A stretch of DNA of 64,000 bases from Crassaminicella thermophila (lineage in GTDB: Bacteria > Bacillota > Clostridia > Peptostreptococcales > Thermotaleaceae), in NCBI RefSeq assembly GCF_008152325.1, contig NZ_CP042243.1, positions 997,026 to 1,061,025 of the forward strand, read 5' to 3'. The position numbers and the translations under genes were made by a program. The notes below the pieces were generated by a model. It was not told the DNA's origin. It worked only from the letters and a program-made list of their open reading frames with translations, and did no database searches. Below, one piece after another: positions 1-7,920 of this stretch; position 1 is the stretch's first letter, and every line of letters begins with the position of its first letter.

Positions 1-1
1 G

Positions 2-337
2 AATGGAAGATTAGTAAAAGTATCCGATATTGAAGCTTTGAAAATATGGATAGAAAAGTGTTTGAGGACTGAAAAATTCAAATTTAAAGTTTACGAAAAG
101 GAAAATAAAGATCTAGAATATGGTGTTACAATAGAGGATCTGATTGTAGGTCATGATTATCCACAAAGCTTTATCGAATCAGAATTAAAAAGAGAAATAA
201 GCATAGGATTGCTGAAAAATCCAATGATAGCAAGTCTTTCAGAATGGAAGATTGAAAAGAAAAATCCAATCGTTAATGTATCATTCAGAGTAAATTTAAA
301 AACAGGTGAAACATTCACCCAGGAGGTGAATTTCTAA
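2..337 (+). CDS. Phage baseplate protein, XkdS-like (DUF2634), 5' partial
   Basis: The reading frame is open from the first bases of the window and stops at 337, so the N-terminus lies outside. The visible part, about 112 residues, ends with a typical DUF2634 tail (VSFRVNLKTGETFTQEVNF). This family includes XkdS of the Bacillus PBSX prophage and sits just upstream of the gpJ gene in contractile-tail phages. The next gene starts directly at 338, so the two are probably translationally coupled. The role in the baseplate is inferred from family and gene order; no catalytic residues are expected. Confidence 0.8.
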   Translation, partial: NGRLVKVSDIEALKIWIEKCLRTEKFKFKVYEKENKDLEYGVTIEDLIVGHDYPQSFIESELKREISIGLLKNPMIASLSEWKIEKKNPIVNVSFRVNLKTGETFTQEVNF

Positions 338-1381
338 TTGGCAGATACAATAGATGTTATACATGAACGTATGCTTTCGAATATTTCAGATGAATACGAC
401 AAGACCGAAGGGTCTTTTTTTTATGATACAACTAAGCCAGTTGCTATTGAATTAGAAAGTGTTTATAAAGAACAGGAATCAATACTTGATAAAGGTTTTG
501 TTGAAACTGCTACTGGTGAATGGTTAGATAAGAAAGTAGCAGAGCAAGGCTTAACAAGAAAACCAGCTACAAAAGCAACTGGATATGTAACTATAGAAGG
601 TTCAGAAGGTGCAATTATAAATGCAGGAGATAAGGTAGCAAATGATACAGTAACATATACAATACTTGAATCTAAAACTATAGATAGTACATTAAAAGCT
701 TCTGTACAAGTTGAATGTGATGAATTTGGAAGCGTAGGGAATGTACCTATAAATGCTATAAAATACTTTCCTGTAACCTTGTCTGGACTTACCAAAGTCT
801 ATAATGAAGAAAAAATTGACAATGGTTATGATGGAGAGACTGACGAAGAATTAAGACAACGATATTATGACAAAGTAAGAACTCCTGCGACTTCAGGAAA
901 TAAATATCACTACAGAAATTGGGCTAAGGAAGTTACAGGAGTTGGAGATGCTAGAGTTTTTCCGCTTGCCAATGGTCCAGGAACAGTAAAGGTAATGATT
1001 ATAGATAGTAATAAAACAGGAGCAGAACAAGAGTTAATAGATGCAGTATATAACCACATTGAAGAAAATAGACCAATAGGCGCAACAGTAACAGTTGTAA
1101 GTGCAACAGAAGTTCCAATAAATATTAATGTGACTTTAACTATTGATACAGACAATTATGCAGAGCAAGAGGTAATAACAAATATAGAAAATAATATAAC
1201 TGCATATTTGAAAGAAATAGCTTTTGTAGAGGACTATGTAAGCTATGCAAAAGTCGGTAGCATTATATTAGATACTATAGGAGTACTTGACTATTCAAAT
1301 TTAATTGTAAATGGTGGCACTTCAAACATAACTATAGCTGATAATGAAGTTGCAGTTTTAGGTGGTGTAACAAATGTCTAA
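338..1381 (+). CDS. Phage baseplate J-like protein (XkdT/gpJ family)
   Basis: 347 residues, the usual length for gpJ/XkdT. The TTG start is preceded by AGGAGGTG at 320-327. The central part (about residues 180-230: VRTPATSGNKYHYRNWA, then GVGDARVFPL and GPGTVKV) is typical of the Baseplate_J family, which builds the baseplate wedge of contractile tails. It lies between the DUF2634 gene and an XkdU-like gene, with which it overlaps by 8 bases. The order XkdS-XkdT-XkdU is the PBSX late-gene order, which supports a myovirus-type prophage or a phage-derived particle. Confidence 0.92.
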   Translation: MADTIDVIHERMLSNISDEYDKTEGSFFYDTTKPVAIELESVYKEQESILDKGFVETATGEWLDKKVAEQGLTRKPATKATGYVTIEGSEGAIINAGDKVANDTVTYTILESKTIDSTLKASVQVECDEFGSVGNVPINAIKYFPVTLSGLTKVYNEEKIDNGYDGETDEELRQRYYDKVRTPATSGNKYHYRNWAKEVTGVGDARVFPLANGPGTVKVMIIDSNKTGAEQELIDAVYNHIEENRPIGATVTVVSATEVPININVTLTIDTDNYAEQEVITNIENNITAYLKEIAFVEDYVSYAKVGSIILDTIGVLDYSNLIVNGGTSNITIADNEVAVLGGVTNV

Positions 1382-1919
1382 TCAGCTTATGAAATACCTT
1401 CCTGGTTACTATAAAACAAGTCAAGTAATAGCTAATATCACAGATGTAGAAAATAGCGAAATACAGCAATTCAAAACAAGTTTAGATAATACGCTTAATC
1501 AATTCTTTGTAGATCTAGCTGATACATCATTAGATAGATGGGAAAAGGAATTAGGAATTCCTGTTAACAGTAGTAAACCTGATGAGTATAGAAGATCGGT
1601 AATTAAATCTAAACTAAGAGGGCAAGGGACTATAACTGTCAATCTGATAAAAAATGTATCTGAAAGTTATTCTAATGGAGAAGTAGAAGTAATTGAAGAT
1701 AATCCTAATTATAGTTTTACAATTAAGTTTGTAGGTACGAGAGGCATACCACCAAATTTAGATGACCTAAAATCAGCAATAGAAGAAATTAAACCAGCAC
1801 ATCTGGCAGTAGAATATGAATTTACTTATACAGTGTGGAGTGAAGTAAAAAATATAACTTGGAATGACGTAAAAACAGGTACTTGGGACGATTTAAAAAC
1901 AAGACAAATAATTGTATAG
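1374..1919 (+). CDS. Phage tail protein, XkdU/YmfQ-like (DUF2313)
   Basis: 181 residues. The ATG overlaps the end of the gpJ gene. The N-terminus (LMKYLPGYYKTSQVIANI) and the segment around residues 50-75 (LDRWEKELGIPV, then EYRRSVIKSKLRG) match the DUF2313 family, a baseplate component that follows gpJ in Mu-like and PBSX-like phages. The last 25 residues carry a small W-containing repeat (TWNDVKTGTWDDLKT), which is common at the junction to tail-fibre genes. The function is structural by family membership. Confidence 0.85.
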   Translation: MSNQLMKYLPGYYKTSQVIANITDVENSEIQQFKTSLDNTLNQFFVDLADTSLDRWEKELGIPVNSSKPDEYRRSVIKSKLRGQGTITVNLIKNVSESYSNGEVEVIEDNPNYSFTIKFVGTRGIPPNLDDLKSAIEEIKPAHLAVEYEFTYTVWSEVKNITWNDVKTGTWDDLKTRQIIV

Positions 1920-1931
1920 CGAGGTGATATA

Positions 1932-3068
1932 ATGCCTGATTTGACAACTAATATTGGTCTTAAAAAACCTGCTGGGAATGAAACTGCGGATATTGATATG
2001 ATTAATGAAAACATGGATATTATTGATGCTGAAGTCGCTAAAAAAGCAAGTGCTACAGAAGATGGCAGGATGAGCAAAGAGGATAAAACAAAGTTGGATA
2101 GTATAGAAGACAATGCAAATAACTATCAACATCCTTCTGTGCATCCAGCAACCATGATTACAGAAGATAGCACTCATAGATTTGTCACTGACAGCGAAAA
2201 ATCCGATTGGAATTCGAAAGAAACACCAGCAGGAGCTCAAGCAAAAGCTAATGTGGCAGAACAAAATGCAAAGAATTATGCGGATAGCATAAAGCCGACA
2301 AAATTAAGTCAGTTAAGTAATGATGTAGGCTATATAACAGCACAAAGAGCCGTAAGTGATAGTGTAACCAGTACAAGTTCGACTGTTGCAGCAAGTAGTA
2401 AAGCAGTTAAAACCGCATATGACAAAGCAAATGATGCATACAGTAAAGTTACATCTGCTACTTATGTTAGAGATAGAGTTAAGGCGGCAGATGGTCATGG
2501 TAGTGGTTTAGATGCGGACTTACTTGATGGGTGGCATAGGGATTCTATAAGAGATTGGAATCACTTACTAAATAGACCATCTTCTTTACCTGCTAATGGC
2601 GGAAATGCTGATAGTGTAGATGGATTGCATTTCAGAGAATACAATGAAAGTTTACAATATTACTATGGAGGGAAGTGGAAAGACGTGACAGCAATAGGAA
2701 ATGCAAGCAACACCGTAATAGGAAGTGCAGTAACTAATACAGATAAATATAAATATACTGTCGCACATTCTTACAATGGAAGTGGGATATTAACACATAT
2801 TGGAATGTCAGCAAGCAATTGGGACTCTAACAATTATTATAATACAGGCAAAATAAAACTTGTAATAGATGACGTAGTGCTATATGATGGCACTGTATGT
2901 ATAATATATCATGATCCTAATGGAGATGGACAAGCATTCGGGTTTGAAAGTGTGACATTATTACAAGCACCTATAAAGTTTAATTCAAACATAACAATAT
3001 ACCATATGGCTGGTAGTGATTCATACGGTTCGGCATTCAGGACTATTTGGAACTATATCAAGCAATAA
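1932..3068 (+). CDS. Phage tail fibre / receptor-binding-like protein
   Basis: 378 residues, with RBS GAGGTGATATA before ATG 1932. The N-terminus (TTNIGLKKPAGNETADIDMIN) is the standard head of Clostridium and Bacillus phage tail fibres that attach to the XkdU-type baseplate. Residues about 115-200 contain short fibre-like modules (KPTKLSQLSNDVGYIT, then HGSGLDADLLDGWH and NADSVDGLHF), and the C-terminal ~120 residues probably form the receptor-binding head. Tail-fibre tips diverge quickly, so the host receptor cannot be inferred. Confidence 0.8.
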   Translation: MPDLTTNIGLKKPAGNETADIDMINENMDIIDAEVAKKASATEDGRMSKEDKTKLDSIEDNANNYQHPSVHPATMITEDSTHRFVTDSEKSDWNSKETPAGAQAKANVAEQNAKNYADSIKPTKLSQLSNDVGYITAQRAVSDSVTSTSSTVAASSKAVKTAYDKANDAYSKVTSATYVRDRVKAADGHGSGLDADLLDGWHRDSIRDWNHLLNRPSSLPANGGNADSVDGLHFREYNESLQYYYGGKWKDVTAIGNASNTVIGSAVTNTDKYKYTVAHSYNGSGILTHIGMSASNWDSNNYYNTGKIKLVIDDVVLYDGTVCIIYHDPNGDGQAFGFESVTLLQAPIKFNSNITIYHMAGSDSYGSAFRTIWNYIKQ

Positions 3069-3081
3069 GGAGGCGTATCAA

Positions 3082-3465
3082 ATGTTTAAAGAATTTAACG
3101 GGGAAATATTACATGGTACAGAAGAAACAGGATATACTCATTATGGATTCATAGAAGATGTACACATTGAAGAGAGTGAAAATTTAAGAATATATAAGAG
3201 AGTGAAATTTAATTTTGACAAAAATAAATATGAAATAGATGAAGACAACATAGCCCCAATTACCATTGATGGTGTAGAGCATATTCCGATCAATGGAATA
3301 GTAAAAATAGATATCTCAGAAGAGAATAGACAAAAAGCATTAGCTAGTTTGAAGTCTAAATATTTAAAATTAATCAAAGATGCAGATTTATTAGGAGACA
3401 TTGAAGAAAAAACAAGACTGCAACAAGAATATCTACAGAAAAAAACAGAGATTGAAAATGCATAG
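3082..3465 (+). CDS. Hypothetical phage protein after tail fibre
   Basis: An upstream frame extension is possible, but AAGGAGG at 3068-3074 places the start at ATG 3082, giving 127 residues. The N-terminal half is beta-rich, with GFIEDVHIEESENLRIYKRVKF. The C-terminal ~45 residues are charged and helical (ENRQKALASLKSKYLKLIKD). The position directly behind a tail fibre fits a small fibre-associated or fibre-assembly protein, but I recognise no domain, so the role is positional inference only. Confidence 0.65.
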   Translation: MFKEFNGEILHGTEETGYTHYGFIEDVHIEESENLRIYKRVKFNFDKNKYEIDEDNIAPITIDGVEHIPINGIVKIDISEENRQKALASLKSKYLKLIKDADLLGDIEEKTRLQQEYLQKKTEIENA

Positions 3466-3515
3466 TATAAGCACCTTTTAGGTGTTATTTTTATGGGGAA
3501 AAGAGGAGGAGTATC

Positions 3516-4511
3516 ATGAAGAAACAACACAACAATCTATTTGAAATATTAAATATAACAGGCCGAAAAACCTTCTGGAGTCAGGGTTTTTTCGGTCAAG
3601 ATGTTAAGGTAGCAATAATTGATACAGGTATTAATACACAACATCAGGAATTTAAAAATGTGAAGATTAAATGTAAAAATGTGATAAATGATAACGTAGA
3701 ACCAGGAATGCACGGAACAGCTACTGCAGGATGCTTAGTTTATGTTGCACCGAATGTTGAAATTTTGAATTTAGAAATCAATGATGAAAAGAATGAAGCA
3801 TACAATGATAATATAGCTAAAGCGATTAGAAAAGCTGTGGATGAAGATTGTGATATAATAAATCTTAGTTATAGTCATAAAAGTAATTATGGTGGCATAG
3901 AAGAAGCGTGTCAATATGCATACGATAATGATGTCTTAATTGTTTGTAGTATGAGTAATGAAGGAAAGAAATTAAGAAAATATCCAGCTTGCTTTGATAC
4001 AGTTTTAAGTGTAGGAGCTATAGATTGGAATGAAAAAAGATGTGATTTCTCTAATTATGGACAATGGATTGATGTTGTTCAAGTAGGTAAGAATATTCCT
4101 GTACCACATTACAAATATAATGATGAATATTTGGTACTAGATGGAACTAGCTTTTCAACACCACTCGTTGCAGGAATTGCAGCACTTATCAAATGTAAAT
4201 ATAAAACATTAGGCAAATACTTAAGCATGCAAGAATTTATGAATCTTTTAACCGTAGCGTTTTCAAAAGACCTAGGAGAACTAGGATTTGATAAATACTA
4301 CGGTTTTGGTTTGTGTAGTTTACAACCGTTAGTCGATACTAAAGAATTTACGATAGGTAGTAATATGATGAAACAAAATAGAGAAGTTATTAAGATGGAA
4401 GCTGTAGCTAAAATTGAATCTGGAAGGACTTTAGTCCCTTTAAGATATGTAAATAATAACGCTTGTGTTTTATGGATTCCAGAAGAAAAGAAAGTTAAAA
4501 TTATGTATTAA
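3516..4511 (+). CDS. Phage-encoded subtilisin-like (S8) serine protease
   Basis: 331 residues, RBS GAGGAGG. All parts of the S8 catalytic centre are visible: Asp36 in VAIIDTGIN, His66 in GMHGTATAG, oxyanion-hole Asn148 in SMSNEG, and Ser212 in GTSFSTPLVAG. There is no signal peptide and no pro-domain, so it should be made in the cytoplasm as an active or assembly-controlled enzyme. The last ~35 residues (SGRTLVPLRYV, then KKVKIMY) resemble a shortened copper-amine-oxidase-N-type wall or surface module. It lies between tail fibre and endolysin, an unusual place for a protease. Tail maturation, host surface cleavage or lysis are all possible. Confidence 0.88.
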   Translation: MKKQHNNLFEILNITGRKTFWSQGFFGQDVKVAIIDTGINTQHQEFKNVKIKCKNVINDNVEPGMHGTATAGCLVYVAPNVEILNLEINDEKNEAYNDNIAKAIRKAVDEDCDIINLSYSHKSNYGGIEEACQYAYDNDVLIVCSMSNEGKKLRKYPACFDTVLSVGAIDWNEKRCDFSNYGQWIDVVQVGKNIPVPHYKYNDEYLVLDGTSFSTPLVAGIAALIKCKYKTLGKYLSMQEFMNLLTVAFSKDLGELGFDKYYGFGLCSLQPLVDTKEFTIGSNMMKQNREVIKMEAVAKIESGRTLVPLRYVNNNACVLWIPEEKKVKIMY

Positions 4512-4523
4512 GGGAGGCTTTTT

Positions 4524-4961
4524 ATGTTGAAAATACAAGTGTATGATGGACAAATTACAGAACATTTTAATATAAAAGAATTTGCATGTAAAGCGAATAT
4601 GGAAGTGTTATTGAATGCTGAAGTATTGGATCATATTTTCAGGTTAGAAAAATTTAGGGTTTGGTATGGTAGACCAATGATTATTAATAGTGGATATAGA
4701 ACTCCTGAGTACAATAAAAAAATTGGTGGAGCTGAAAAATCAAAGCATATGAAAGGAATTGCTGCAGATTTTGCATTGCCTATGGAGGAATTGAAAAAAT
4801 ATGATAAATCTAGAATAGAAGAATTCTACAATAACATTAAAAACAAATGGTTTAAACTTTGTGAAGCTGATGGAATAAATGGTGGTGTGGGATTTTATGA
4901 TACGTTTATCCATCTAGATAGTAGGACAGATGAGCAAGCATTTTGGGACGAGAGAAAGTAG
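4524..4961 (+). CDS. Phage endolysin, M15-type D-Ala-D-Ala carboxypeptidase-like
   Basis: 145 residues with RBS GGGAGG. It has the Peptidase_M15 layout: NSGYRTPEYNKKIGG, then SKHMKGIAADF (the H and D zinc ligands), and near the C-terminus GGVGFYDTFIHLDSR (the last His ligand). Enzymes of this group cut the peptide stem of peptidoglycan. The two following genes encode an XhlA-like protein and a holin, which makes a complete lysis cassette. No signal peptide is present, so export depends on the holin. Confidence 0.88.
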   Translation: MLKIQVYDGQITEHFNIKEFACKANMEVLLNAEVLDHIFRLEKFRVWYGRPMIINSGYRTPEYNKKIGGAEKSKHMKGIAADFALPMEELKKYDKSRIEEFYNNIKNKWFKLCEADGINGGVGFYDTFIHLDSRTDEQAFWDERK

Positions 4962-4968
4962 GTGTTTT

Positions 4969-5193
4969 ATGAATAATGATATTATTCAAGAAATACTAGA
5001 AAGAATTGTTCGTATCGAAACGAAAATAGATGGATATAACAATCTGAGAGAAAAACTAGATACCACACATAATAAGGCAATGAATAACGAACAAAGAATT
5101 AAAAAAATTGAAGATAGTCAAACATGGCTCTGGCGAACATTTGTCGGAGCCTTAATTGTTGGATTTATTGCTACATCAATAAAATGGAAATAG
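4969..5193 (+). CDS. XhlA-like haemolysin/holin-associated protein
   Basis: The start at ATG 4969 is chosen because AGTAGGTG lies just upstream; a longer frame from 4930 would overlap the endolysin. The 74 residues show an N-terminal amphipathic coiled-coil (IVRIETKIDGYNNLREKLDTT) and a single C-terminal membrane helix (LWRTFVGALIVGFIATSI). This is the XhlA layout of PBSX-type lysis modules, where XhlA acts at the membrane with the holin and endolysin. Confidence 0.8.
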   Translation: MNNDIIQEILERIVRIETKIDGYNNLREKLDTTHNKAMNNEQRIKKIEDSQTWLWRTFVGALIVGFIATSIKWK

Positions 5194-5205
5194 GAGGATG
5201 TTATA

Positions 5206-5505
5206 ATGGATATTATGAATTTTGTATTGGAGCAGAATTTAATTATTATAGGAGTAGTCTATGTACTGGGGGTATTCCTAAAGAATCTTAAAATGATAGA
5301 GGATAAGTTTATTCCTTTTATTTTGTTGGTTTTTGCAATAGTATTTTCTCTGTTGACTGCAGATATTTCTACAACAGAAAAGGTTGCAAAGGGAGTAATG
5401 CAAGGGATTCTAATTACAGGTGCTGCTGTTTTGGGTAATCAAATGTGGAAGCAGTCTACCAAGAAAAGAATACCTGATGACAGAAAAGAAGACGCAGGGG
5501 CTTAG
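5206..5505 (+). CDS. Phage holin (Hol44/holin_5_2-like)
   Basis: 99 residues, RBS AGGAGG. Three hydrophobic segments (about residues 10-27, 34-52 and 64-82) are followed by a charged tail (QSTKKRIPDDRKEDAGA). Length, topology and the conserved middle (IPFILLVFAIVFSLLTAD) fit the Hol44 holin family of Clostridium phages. It is the last gene of the lysis cassette, and a strong terminator overlaps its stop codon. Confidence 0.82.
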   Translation: MDIMNFVLEQNLIIIGVVYVLGVFLKNLKMIEDKFIPFILLVFAIVFSLLTADISTTEKVAKGVMQGILITGAAVLGNQMWKQSTKKRIPDDRKEDAGA

Positions 5506-5520
5506 GTCCCTGTTTTTTTT
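5494..5520 (+). terminator. Terminator of the phage late/lysis operon
   Basis: The stem CAGGG (5495-5499) / CCCTG (5508-5512) is followed by a run of nine T. It overlaps the end of the holin gene and should close the late transcript. Confidence 0.85.
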
Positions 5521-5546
5521 GTTTTTGAGAAAATGGAAAATATTTC

Positions 5547-5575
5547 TTGATACTATACCGAGAATACGGTATAAT
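5547..5575 (+). promoter_or_regulatory. Promoter with palindromic operator in its spacer
   Basis: The -35 box TTGATA (5547-5552) and -10 box TATAAT (5570-5575) are separated by exactly 17 bases. Between them, and running into the -10, is the inverted repeat TATACCG / CGGTATA (5554-5560 / 5567-5573) with a 6-base centre. A repressor bound here would block RNA polymerase. The nearby HTH protein (5897-6097) is the obvious candidate, by inference only. Confidence 0.7.
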
Positions 5576-5600
5576 ATAATTAAGAAAGAGAGGTGAGGAA

Positions 5601-5696
5601 ATGCTAGATGAAATTGAAAAAGTCGTTCATATCATCTTCGAAGTAGTAAGTACCATCGCCATAGCAGTTGCACTTCAAAGAGATAGAAACGACTAA
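5601..5696 (+). CDS. Small hydrophobic peptide (holin-like toxin type)
   Basis: 31 residues, start ATG 5601 with RBS GAGGTGAGG. A central hydrophobic stretch (VVHIIFEVVSTIAIAVAL) is bracketed by charged ends (MLDEIEK and QRDRND). A strong promoter with an operator lies directly upstream and a GC hairpin follows. The size and layout recall small holin-like toxins next to lysis genes, but I cannot assign a family. Confidence 0.5.
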   Translation: MLDEIEKVVHIIFEVVSTIAIAVALQRDRND

Positions 5697-5701
5697 TCAC
5701 A

Positions 5702-5717
5702 GGGGCTAAAAAGCCCC
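5702..5717 (+). terminator. GC-rich hairpin after the 31-residue ORF
   Basis: GGGGCT (5702-5707) pairs with AGCCCC (5712-5717) around AAAA. No T run follows, so it may be a weak terminator or an RNA-stabilising hairpin for the short transcript from the promoter at 5547. Confidence 0.4.
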
Positions 5718-5755
5718 AACTCTTAATACTATTATATCACATCTAGCATAAAACT

Positions 5756-5887
5756 ATGAATAAAAAATATCTAGTAGGCTTATTGATTATTCAAGCACTT
5801 CACTTATTAACACCATATAAAGTATTTGACGTGTTATTTTATCTAGGTATTACAATATTAATAATTGATCTGTTAAGAAGGAAATAG
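5756..5887 (+). CDS. Small two-helix membrane protein
   Basis: 43 residues (MNKKYLVGLLIIQALHLL...LLRRK) with two hydrophobic segments and a basic C-terminus. No clear RBS precedes ATG 5756, which lowers confidence. It ends 9 bases before the HTH gene, whose RBS overlaps its stop codon, so the two could be co-expressed. No family was recognised. Confidence 0.4.
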   Translation: MNKKYLVGLLIIQALHLLTPYKVFDVLFYLGITILIIDLLRRK

Positions 5888-5896
5888 GGTGATTAA

Positions 5897-6097
5897 ATGG
5901 CATTTAAAAAAGTATTAGAAGATAACAATGTTTCTGGTTACAGGTTATCAAAGGATACAGGGATACCACAACAAACTATATCAGATTATGTATCTGGGAA
6001 AAAGAATTTTAATAGTATGAAAATTGGTGTTGCGAAAAAAATTGCTGATTATCTTGGCATGACATTAGATGAATTATATGAAAAATCTACTGATTAA
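5897..6097 (+). CDS. Cro/C1-type HTH regulator
   Basis: 66 residues, start ATG with RBS GGGTGATTAA. An XRE-type HTH covers almost the whole protein: YRLSKDTGIPQQTISDYVSG is the recognition part, followed by KIGVAKKIADYLGMTLDELY. It is a single-domain Cro-like protein without an oligomerisation domain. The palindromic operator about 330 bases upstream (5554-5573) is a plausible target, which would make it the local phage-module repressor. Confidence 0.8.
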   Translation: MAFKKVLEDNNVSGYRLSKDTGIPQQTISDYVSGKKNFNSMKIGVAKKIADYLGMTLDELYEKSTD

Positions 6098-6246
6098 TAT
6101 TCGCTACTGAAAAGCAATAGGAGAGTTGTATAAGCCATTCTTTTGTTGTATATTAAGGGAATGTGTATGTGGCAGGATTAAGTTGATGTGGAATATTTAT
6201 ACGACATATAGCAATTGTAAAATATTATTAAATATTATATAATATT

Positions 6247-6292
6247 AATAGCATTAGCTTATACTTACTAATGCTATTATTTTTATTTTTTG
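6247..6292 (+). terminator. Terminator after HTH gene
   Basis: A perfect 11-bp stem, AATAGCATTAG (6247-6257) / CTAATGCTATT (6268-6278), is followed by ATTTTTATTTTTT. It isolates the HTH unit from the sce7726 gene. Confidence 0.75.
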
Positions 6293-6325
6293 CAACTAAA
6301 ATGTTGTAAGTAAAGGATGATTTTA

Positions 6326-6937
6326 ATGAAGATTTATGATCCAGATATTAGAGAGCTCCTATTAAAAAAGTTTTTAAAAACTAAAGCTTTTATATCTGAT
6401 CCAACAACTAAATTAATTCATGAAATGGATGTATGTTTTGGTACGTCTAGAATTGATATTGCTGTTATAAACGGAAAGATACATGGATATGAAATAAAAA
6501 GTGAGCAAGATACACTTGATAGACTTCCTGCACAAATAGAATCTTATAATAAGATTTTTGATACAATGACGATTGTTACTGGAGAAAATCATATTTCTAA
6601 GGTGATTGAAATAGTTCCTGATTGGTGGGGAATATATTATGTTGTAAAAAAGAGCAATCAGCCTATTTTGAAAAGGAAACGCCAATTTAAAATTAATAAA
6701 AAGGTAGATACTTTTTATTTAGCGCAGTTACTATGGAAAAATGAATTATTAGAGCTATTGAGATTAAATGGAATAAATAAAGGAGTAAAGAGCAAAACTA
6801 GGTTTGCTCTTTGTGAAATAGTGAATGAAAATATTGAAAAACAAAAAATAAAAGATTTTGTAAGAAAAAAACTTAAATCTCGAGAATCTTGGAGAGCTGT
6901 TCAATTACAACAGCTATGTGATGATTTGCCCCAATAG
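6326..6937 (+). CDS. sce7726 family protein (nuclease-fold-like)
   Basis: 203 residues from ATG 6326, which has AAAGGA eight bases upstream; ATG 6317 sits inside that RBS. The N-terminal ~110 residues match the sce7726 pattern: MDVCFGTSRIDIAVINGKIHGYEIKSEQDTL with a later Q..Y (residues about 32-78). The D...G.E.K arrangement is that of PD-(D/E)xK-type nucleases. The C-terminal half is basic and helical. It converges with, and overlaps by 65 bases, the opposite-strand beta-family gene. In other genomes sce7726 genes travel beside sce7725/beta-like genes. The role is unknown; a phage-defence or exclusion function is my inference. Confidence 0.75.
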   Translation: MKIYDPDIRELLLKKFLKTKAFISDPTTKLIHEMDVCFGTSRIDIAVINGKIHGYEIKSEQDTLDRLPAQIESYNKIFDTMTIVTGENHISKVIEIVPDWWGIYYVVKKSNQPILKRKRQFKINKKVDTFYLAQLLWKNELLELLRLNGINKGVKSKTRFALCEIVNENIEKQKIKDFVRKKLKSRESWRAVQLQQLCDDLPQ

Positions 6938-7910
6938 TAACCCAATTAGTACTATTTCCGGGGCCTTTATTTTTATTAGCTCTTTCTTTTATTTCTAAAT
7001 CACCAAAAGAAAATTCTTCTCCAAAGTAATATTTGGACTCATAAACTTCATTTGCCAATTCTCTATAACTTTTGACCATCTTTTTTGTATTATTATTTCT
7101 TTTACCCTTCAATACAATATACTGATCCATTGTTGTATATTTAACTTTTGGAAGAGGGCCGTATCTCATTTTAGAAAAATCTAATTCAGTATCGGTGAAT
7201 TTTGTGACCCCATAATCAGAATAAATTAGTTTGTTTTTCAGATTCTTAAACATAGGCATTTCTAATATTTTATTGAACAGTTTTATGTCGTATCTATTGA
7301 AGACGGCTTTTTCTCCTGCAGAAATTGAAGAAAGATTTTCAGGGAATGAAGTTGAAGAAATTATTATCGACTCATAGAAGGTTTCGGGTATAAAAAATTC
7401 TTCTAAAATATATTTAAGTTCTCTAAATTGTCTATTAGCTTCATTTTTTTCCGTTATGATATTAAGATCTAAAATTACATCGATAAGTATATTATTACCA
7501 CGTTTAAAATCTTTAATAGTTTCAAAAATATTTGTGTAACTTGGACCATCAATATCTTCTGGGATAGGTATCCTTACAGCTAATCGGTCTACTAATGGTA
7601 ATAATAGTTTAGCTGTTTTAGGAAAATCATAAAAAGGTATAATAGGCAATATATTCTTATTGTTTCTTTTGAATTCTTTAATTATTTGTATTAAAAATTC
7701 CCTATCATCTTGAGCTGCAATTGTAGTATCAATATATGCAGGATTTTGAAAACAATTATTTAAGCATTCAAATATATTGATAGGTTCTTCATAATCTGTA
7801 ATTTCAATTAATGGTATAATTCTAGATTTTTGATCGGGATTTAGCATTTTTAAAGCTTCTTGTTCTCCTTTCTTCCATTTTAAAATTGGAACATAAATTT
7901 TGTTAGTCAT
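6873..7910 (-). CDS. Beta family protein (T4 beta-protein-like)
   Basis: 345 residues, ATG at 7910 with AAGGAGG upstream. The N-terminus (YVPILKWKKGEQEALKML, then RIIPLIEI) and segments such as LAVRIPIPED and NILIDVILDLNI match the 'beta protein' family named after a T4 protein. The C-terminal part ends GANHHIAVVIEQLSKIL. Family members look like a TIM-barrel-type fold with unknown activity. The 3' end overlaps that of the sce7726 gene on the opposite strand. Its promoter lies inside a perfect 11-bp inverted repeat, suggesting its own repressor control. Confidence 0.75.
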   Translation of the reverse strand: MTNKIYVPILKWKKGEQEALKMLNPDQKSRIIPLIEITDYEEPINIFECLNNCFQNPAYIDTTIAAQDDREFLIQIIKEFKRNNKNILPIIPFYDFPKTAKLLLPLVDRLAVRIPIPEDIDGPSYTNIFETIKDFKRGNNILIDVILDLNIITEKNEANRQFRELKYILEEFFIPETFYESIIISSTSFPENLSSISAGEKAVFNRYDIKLFNKILEMPMFKNLKNKLIYSDYGVTKFTDTELDFSKMRYGPLPKVKYTTMDQYIVLKGKRNNNTKKMVKSYRELANEVYESKYYFGEEFSFGDLEIKERANKNKGPGNSTNWVTIGANHHIAVVIEQLSKILEI

Positions 7911-7920
7911 AAAAAAACCT

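Noticed and set aside
463..795. Minus-strand frame across the gpJ gene
   Set aside because: Shadow of a strongly supported coding region, without RBS or family. The same reasoning was applied to other opposite-strand frames such as 1893-2264, 3141-3530, 13345-13818 and 57335-57646.
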